Positions 6,882 to 8,811 of a stretch of 8,811 nt of DNA are shown piece by piece. The stretch covers positions 1-8,811 of the forward strand of contig DIDB01000087.1 in assembly GCA_002417905.1 (NCBI GenBank). The letters are read 5' to 3'. The DNA is from Pseudomonadaceae bacterium UBA5811. GTDB taxonomy: Bacteria > Pseudomonadota > Gammaproteobacteria > Pseudomonadales > Pseudomonadaceae. Numbering within the stretch: the stretch's first letter is position 1; each line of letters begins with the position of its first letter. The notes under the pieces are model-generated. The model was not told the origin of the DNA and searched no databases. It was given only the letters and a program-made list of their open reading frames with translations. Made by a program: the position numbers and the translations under genes.

Positions 6882-7619
6882 ATGCCAGTACCCTCCATCG
6901 CCCTGCCCCTCCTGCTGGGCCTGAGCCTCCTGCTCAATGCCTGCACCACCCGGCCACCGGACCGCCCGCCGCTCACGGTCAGCCGCCATATTACCGAAGT
7001 CCGGCCCAAAGGCTGCCAGGAGGAGAATTGCCCGCTGGTCAACCTGGACCTGGAGCAGTTTCCGGATGAACCGGCCCTGAACCGGCTGGTGGACCAGCGG
7101 CTGCGCCTGATGACCCGTTATGATCCGGCCGACCCGGTGCCCGCCAGCCTGGCCGTTTATGAACAGGGCTTTCTGGCCAGTGCCCGGCCCGGCTGGGGCA
7201 GCTGGCTGCAGGCCAAACTGGTTGACTGGCCCCACGACCTGCTGGTGGTCGAGCTGTCCAGCTACCTGTTTGAAGGCGGTGCCCACGGCCTGCCCGGCCG
7301 GGGGTTTATCAATTACAGCCGCCACCAGCAGCGCGCCCTGACCCTGCAGGACCTGCTGGCCCCCGGCAAGGAAGGCGCCTTCTGGCGGGTGGTGCAGCAG
7401 GCCCACCATGACTGGGTCAGCAGCCACCATGGCGAGGAGCGGGTCAGCTTCCTGCAGCAGTGGCCATTCCAGCGCACCGCCAACATCGCCCTGCGCCGCA
7501 CCGGGGTCGAGCTGAAATACGACGTCTACAGCATCGCCCCCTATGCCGACGGCCACCCGGACCTCATGATTCCCTACAACCAGCTGCAGGGGATCATCCG
7601 GCCGGAATACAGCGACTGA
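6882..7619 (+). CDS. Lipoprotein with DUF3298/RsiV-like domain
   Basis: Predicted 245-residue lipoprotein; the only complete plus-strand gene in the window. ATG 6882 is preceded by AAGG at eight bases and opens a textbook lipoprotein signal: a hydrophobic run from about 5 to 18 and lipobox L18-N19-A20-C21. Thr at +2 (no Asp) predicts sorting to the outer membrane. The mature part resembles the DUF3298 C-terminal domain of RsiV/PdaC-like proteins: a WPHDLLVVELSSYLFEGGAHG block (near 116-136, with GGAHG at 132-136), then a basic/aromatic stretch and LTLQDLLAPG. A C45-x4-C50 pair near the mature N-terminus could form a disulfide. Known RsiV binds lysozyme as an anti-sigma factor, but no sigma gene is adjacent here, so that role should not be transferred. 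A longer frame from TTG 6813 is unlikely. The product is probably an envelope protein of unknown function. Confidence 0.85.
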   Translation: MPVPSIALPLLLGLSLLLNACTTRPPDRPPLTVSRHITEVRPKGCQEENCPLVNLDLEQFPDEPALNRLVDQRLRLMTRYDPADPVPASLAVYEQGFLASARPGWGSWLQAKLVDWPHDLLVVELSSYLFEGGAHGLPGRGFINYSRHQQRALTLQDLLAPGKEGAFWRVVQQAHHDWVSSHHGEERVSFLQQWPFQRTANIALRRTGVELKYDVYSIAPYADGHPDLMIPYNQLQGIIRPEYSD

Positions 7620-7622
7620 GAA

Positions 7623-8811
7623 TCAGGACTTCACCCGGCCATAGCGGTCCTCAAAGCGCACAATATCGTCCTCGCCCAGATAGGCACCGGACTGCACTTC
7701 AATCAGCTCCAGCGGCACCCGGCCCGGATTGGACAGGGAGTGCTGCACGCCCAGCGGAATATAGGTGGACTGGTTCTCGGTAAGGATCAGCTCCTCGTCA
7801 CCACAGACCACCCGGGCCGTGCCCGACACCACAATCCAGTGCTCGGCGCGGTGATAGTGCAGCTGCAGGGACAGCGACTGGCCCGGCAGCACCCGGATAC
7901 GCTTGACCTGATAGCGCCCGCCCTGCTCCACGCTGACATAGTGCCCCCAGGGCCGGTTGACCAGCGGATGGCTCTGGTGCTCGGTGCGCTCCCGCTCCTG
8001 CAACTGGCGGACAATCTCTTTCACCTGCTGACTGTCTTCACGGCGGGCCACCAGCACGGCATCGCGGGTTTCCACCACCACCAGATCCTCAATACCCACC
8101 GTGGCGACCAGCCGGTGATGGGACTGCACCAGACTGTTACGGGTATTGACCAGCAGCACATCACCTTCAGTGCAATTGCCCGCGGCGTCTTTTGCTCCAG
8201 CCTCCCAGATGGAGGCCCAGCTGCCCAGATCACTCCAGCCCGCATCCAGCGGCACCACCACCCCCGCGGCAGTCTGCTCCATCACTGCATAGTCCACCGA
8301 CTCTTCCGGGCAACGGGCAAAGGCTTCACCCAGCAGGTGCAGGAAATAACGGTCATCTTCCGCCTGCTGCAATGTGGCCTGGCAGGCAGCCAGAATATCC
8401 GGGCGCAGCCGGTGCAGCTCGGCCAGAAAACAGGATGCCCGGAACATGAACATCCCGCCATTCCACAGATACTGCCCGGAGGCCAGATACTCATCAGCCA
8501 GCGACTGGGAAGGCTTTTCCCGGAAGGCAGCAATACGGAAAGCGCCTTCGGCGACCGGCTCGCCACACTGGATATAGCCAAAACCGGTTTCGGCACAGGT
8601 GGGCTGGATACCAAAGGTCACCAGCCGGCCGGCAGCAGCATGAGCTTCAGCCACCTGCACCGCCGCCCGGAAGGCGGCCTCATCCCGCACCGCATGATCG
8701 GCGGCCAGTACCAGCAGCAGCGGGTCTTCGCCCGTGCGGGTGGCCTCAAGCGCCGCCCGGGCAATGGCGGGCGCGGTATTGGGGACCAGCCGCCCCAGCA
8801 CCAGTTGCCCG
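7623..8811 (-). CDS. manC: Mannose-1-phosphate guanylyltransferase / mannose-6-phosphate isomerase (ManC/AlgA/CpsB type), 5' end cut by window edge
   Basis: Bifunctional type II PMI-GMP enzyme: isomerises fructose-6-P to mannose-6-P and makes GDP-mannose from mannose-1-P and GTP, feeding capsule, LPS O-antigen or exopolysaccharide synthesis. About 396 codons are visible. By alignment to the 481-residue AlgA, about 74 N-terminal residues, including the GG-x-G-x-RLWP nucleotide-binding signature, lie beyond base 8811. Nucleotidyltransferase marks: LVLAADH, ETGFGYIQ, REKPSQSLADEYLASG followed by YLWNGGMFMFRA, then SVDYAVMEQT and GWSDLGSW. The C-terminal cupin isomerase domain has RPWGHY, LSLQLHYHRAEHWIVVSGTA (zinc-ligand region), ENQSTYIPLGVQHSL and EVQSGAYLGEDDIVRFEDRY. 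Wording is closest to E. coli CpsB in the first half and AlgA in the second. The conserved LEPxGRNTAPA motif is altered near the right edge. It ends three bases from the convergent lipoprotein gene. Confidence 0.97.
   Translation of the reverse strand, partial: GQLVLGRLVPNTAPAIARAALEATRTGEDPLLLVLAADHAVRDEAAFRAAVQVAEAHAAAGRLVTFGIQPTCAETGFGYIQCGEPVAEGAFRIAAFREKPSQSLADEYLASGQYLWNGGMFMFRASCFLAELHRLRPDILAACQATLQQAEDDRYFLHLLGEAFARCPEESVDYAVMEQTAAGVVVPLDAGWSDLGSWASIWEAGAKDAAGNCTEGDVLLVNTRNSLVQSHHRLVATVGIEDLVVVETRDAVLVARREDSQQVKEIVRQLQERERTEHQSHPLVNRPWGHYVSVEQGGRYQVKRIRVLPGQSLSLQLHYHRAEHWIVVSGTARVVCGDEELILTENQSTYIPLGVQHSLSNPGRVPLELIEVQSGAYLGEDDIVRFEDRYGRVKS

Noticed and set aside
6798..7556. Minus-strand open frame of 252 codons across the lipoprotein gene
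   Set aside because: Gln/Gly/Ala-rich nonsense-like translation; the plus strand has a signal peptide, lipobox and DUF3298 features.
1..8811. Mobile elements, CRISPR arrays, tRNA/rRNA genes, defence genes or a new multi-gene system
   Set aside because: No transposase, integrase, repeat-spacer pattern, RNA gene fold or unfamiliar gene cluster was seen; all but one gene are conserved chromosomal housekeeping families with uniform codon use.

Overview
The window is an ordinary, gene-dense stretch of chromosome from a GC-rich gammaproteobacterium. ParC, ParE, YqiA, CpdA and NudF can be aligned from memory to their Escherichia coli counterparts over nearly their whole lengths. The gene order nudF-yqiB-cpdA-yqiA-parE is the classic enterobacterial/pseudomonad order. 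Close linkage of parE and parC with an aspartic-protease gene between them resembles the Pseudomonas type of locus more than the E. coli one. The exact genus cannot be read from the sequence. Codon use is uniform (Leu CTG, Arg CGG/CGC, Pro CCG), with no compositional sign of recent transfer.

Layout: positions 1-6771 hold seven minus-strand genes read from right to left. They are nudF (ADP-ribose pyrophosphatase), yqiB (DUF1249), cpdA (cAMP phosphodiesterase), yqiA (alpha/beta-hydrolase esterase), parE (topoisomerase IV subunit B), a membrane-anchored retropepsin-like protease, and parC (topoisomerase IV subunit A, cut by the left edge in its C-terminal domain). nudF/yqiB overlap by 1 base; parE/protease and protease/parC each overlap by 4 bases. 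The largest gap, 5574-5707 upstream of cpdA, holds a candidate promoter and GC-rich inverted repeats. A short divergent intergenic region (6772-6881) separates nudF from a plus-strand lipoprotein gene of the DUF3298/RsiV type (6882-7619). Three bases further on, convergent to it, ends a minus-strand manC/algA/cpsB-type gene (bifunctional GDP-mannose pyrophosphorylase / phosphomannose isomerase) whose N-terminus lies beyond the right edge.

Functions: the ParE and ParC subunits form topoisomerase IV, which unlinks daughter chromosomes. CpdA lowers cAMP and NudF hydrolyses ADP-ribose. The manC product supplies GDP-mannose for surface polysaccharide. No stretch above 300 bases lacks a gene. I found no mobile element, CRISPR array, tRNA, rRNA or phage gene, and no convincing new system. 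The points most worth a second look are the protease gene coupled on both sides to the topoisomerase IV genes, the structured cpdA leader, and an unusual substitution in a conserved ManC motif at the right edge.
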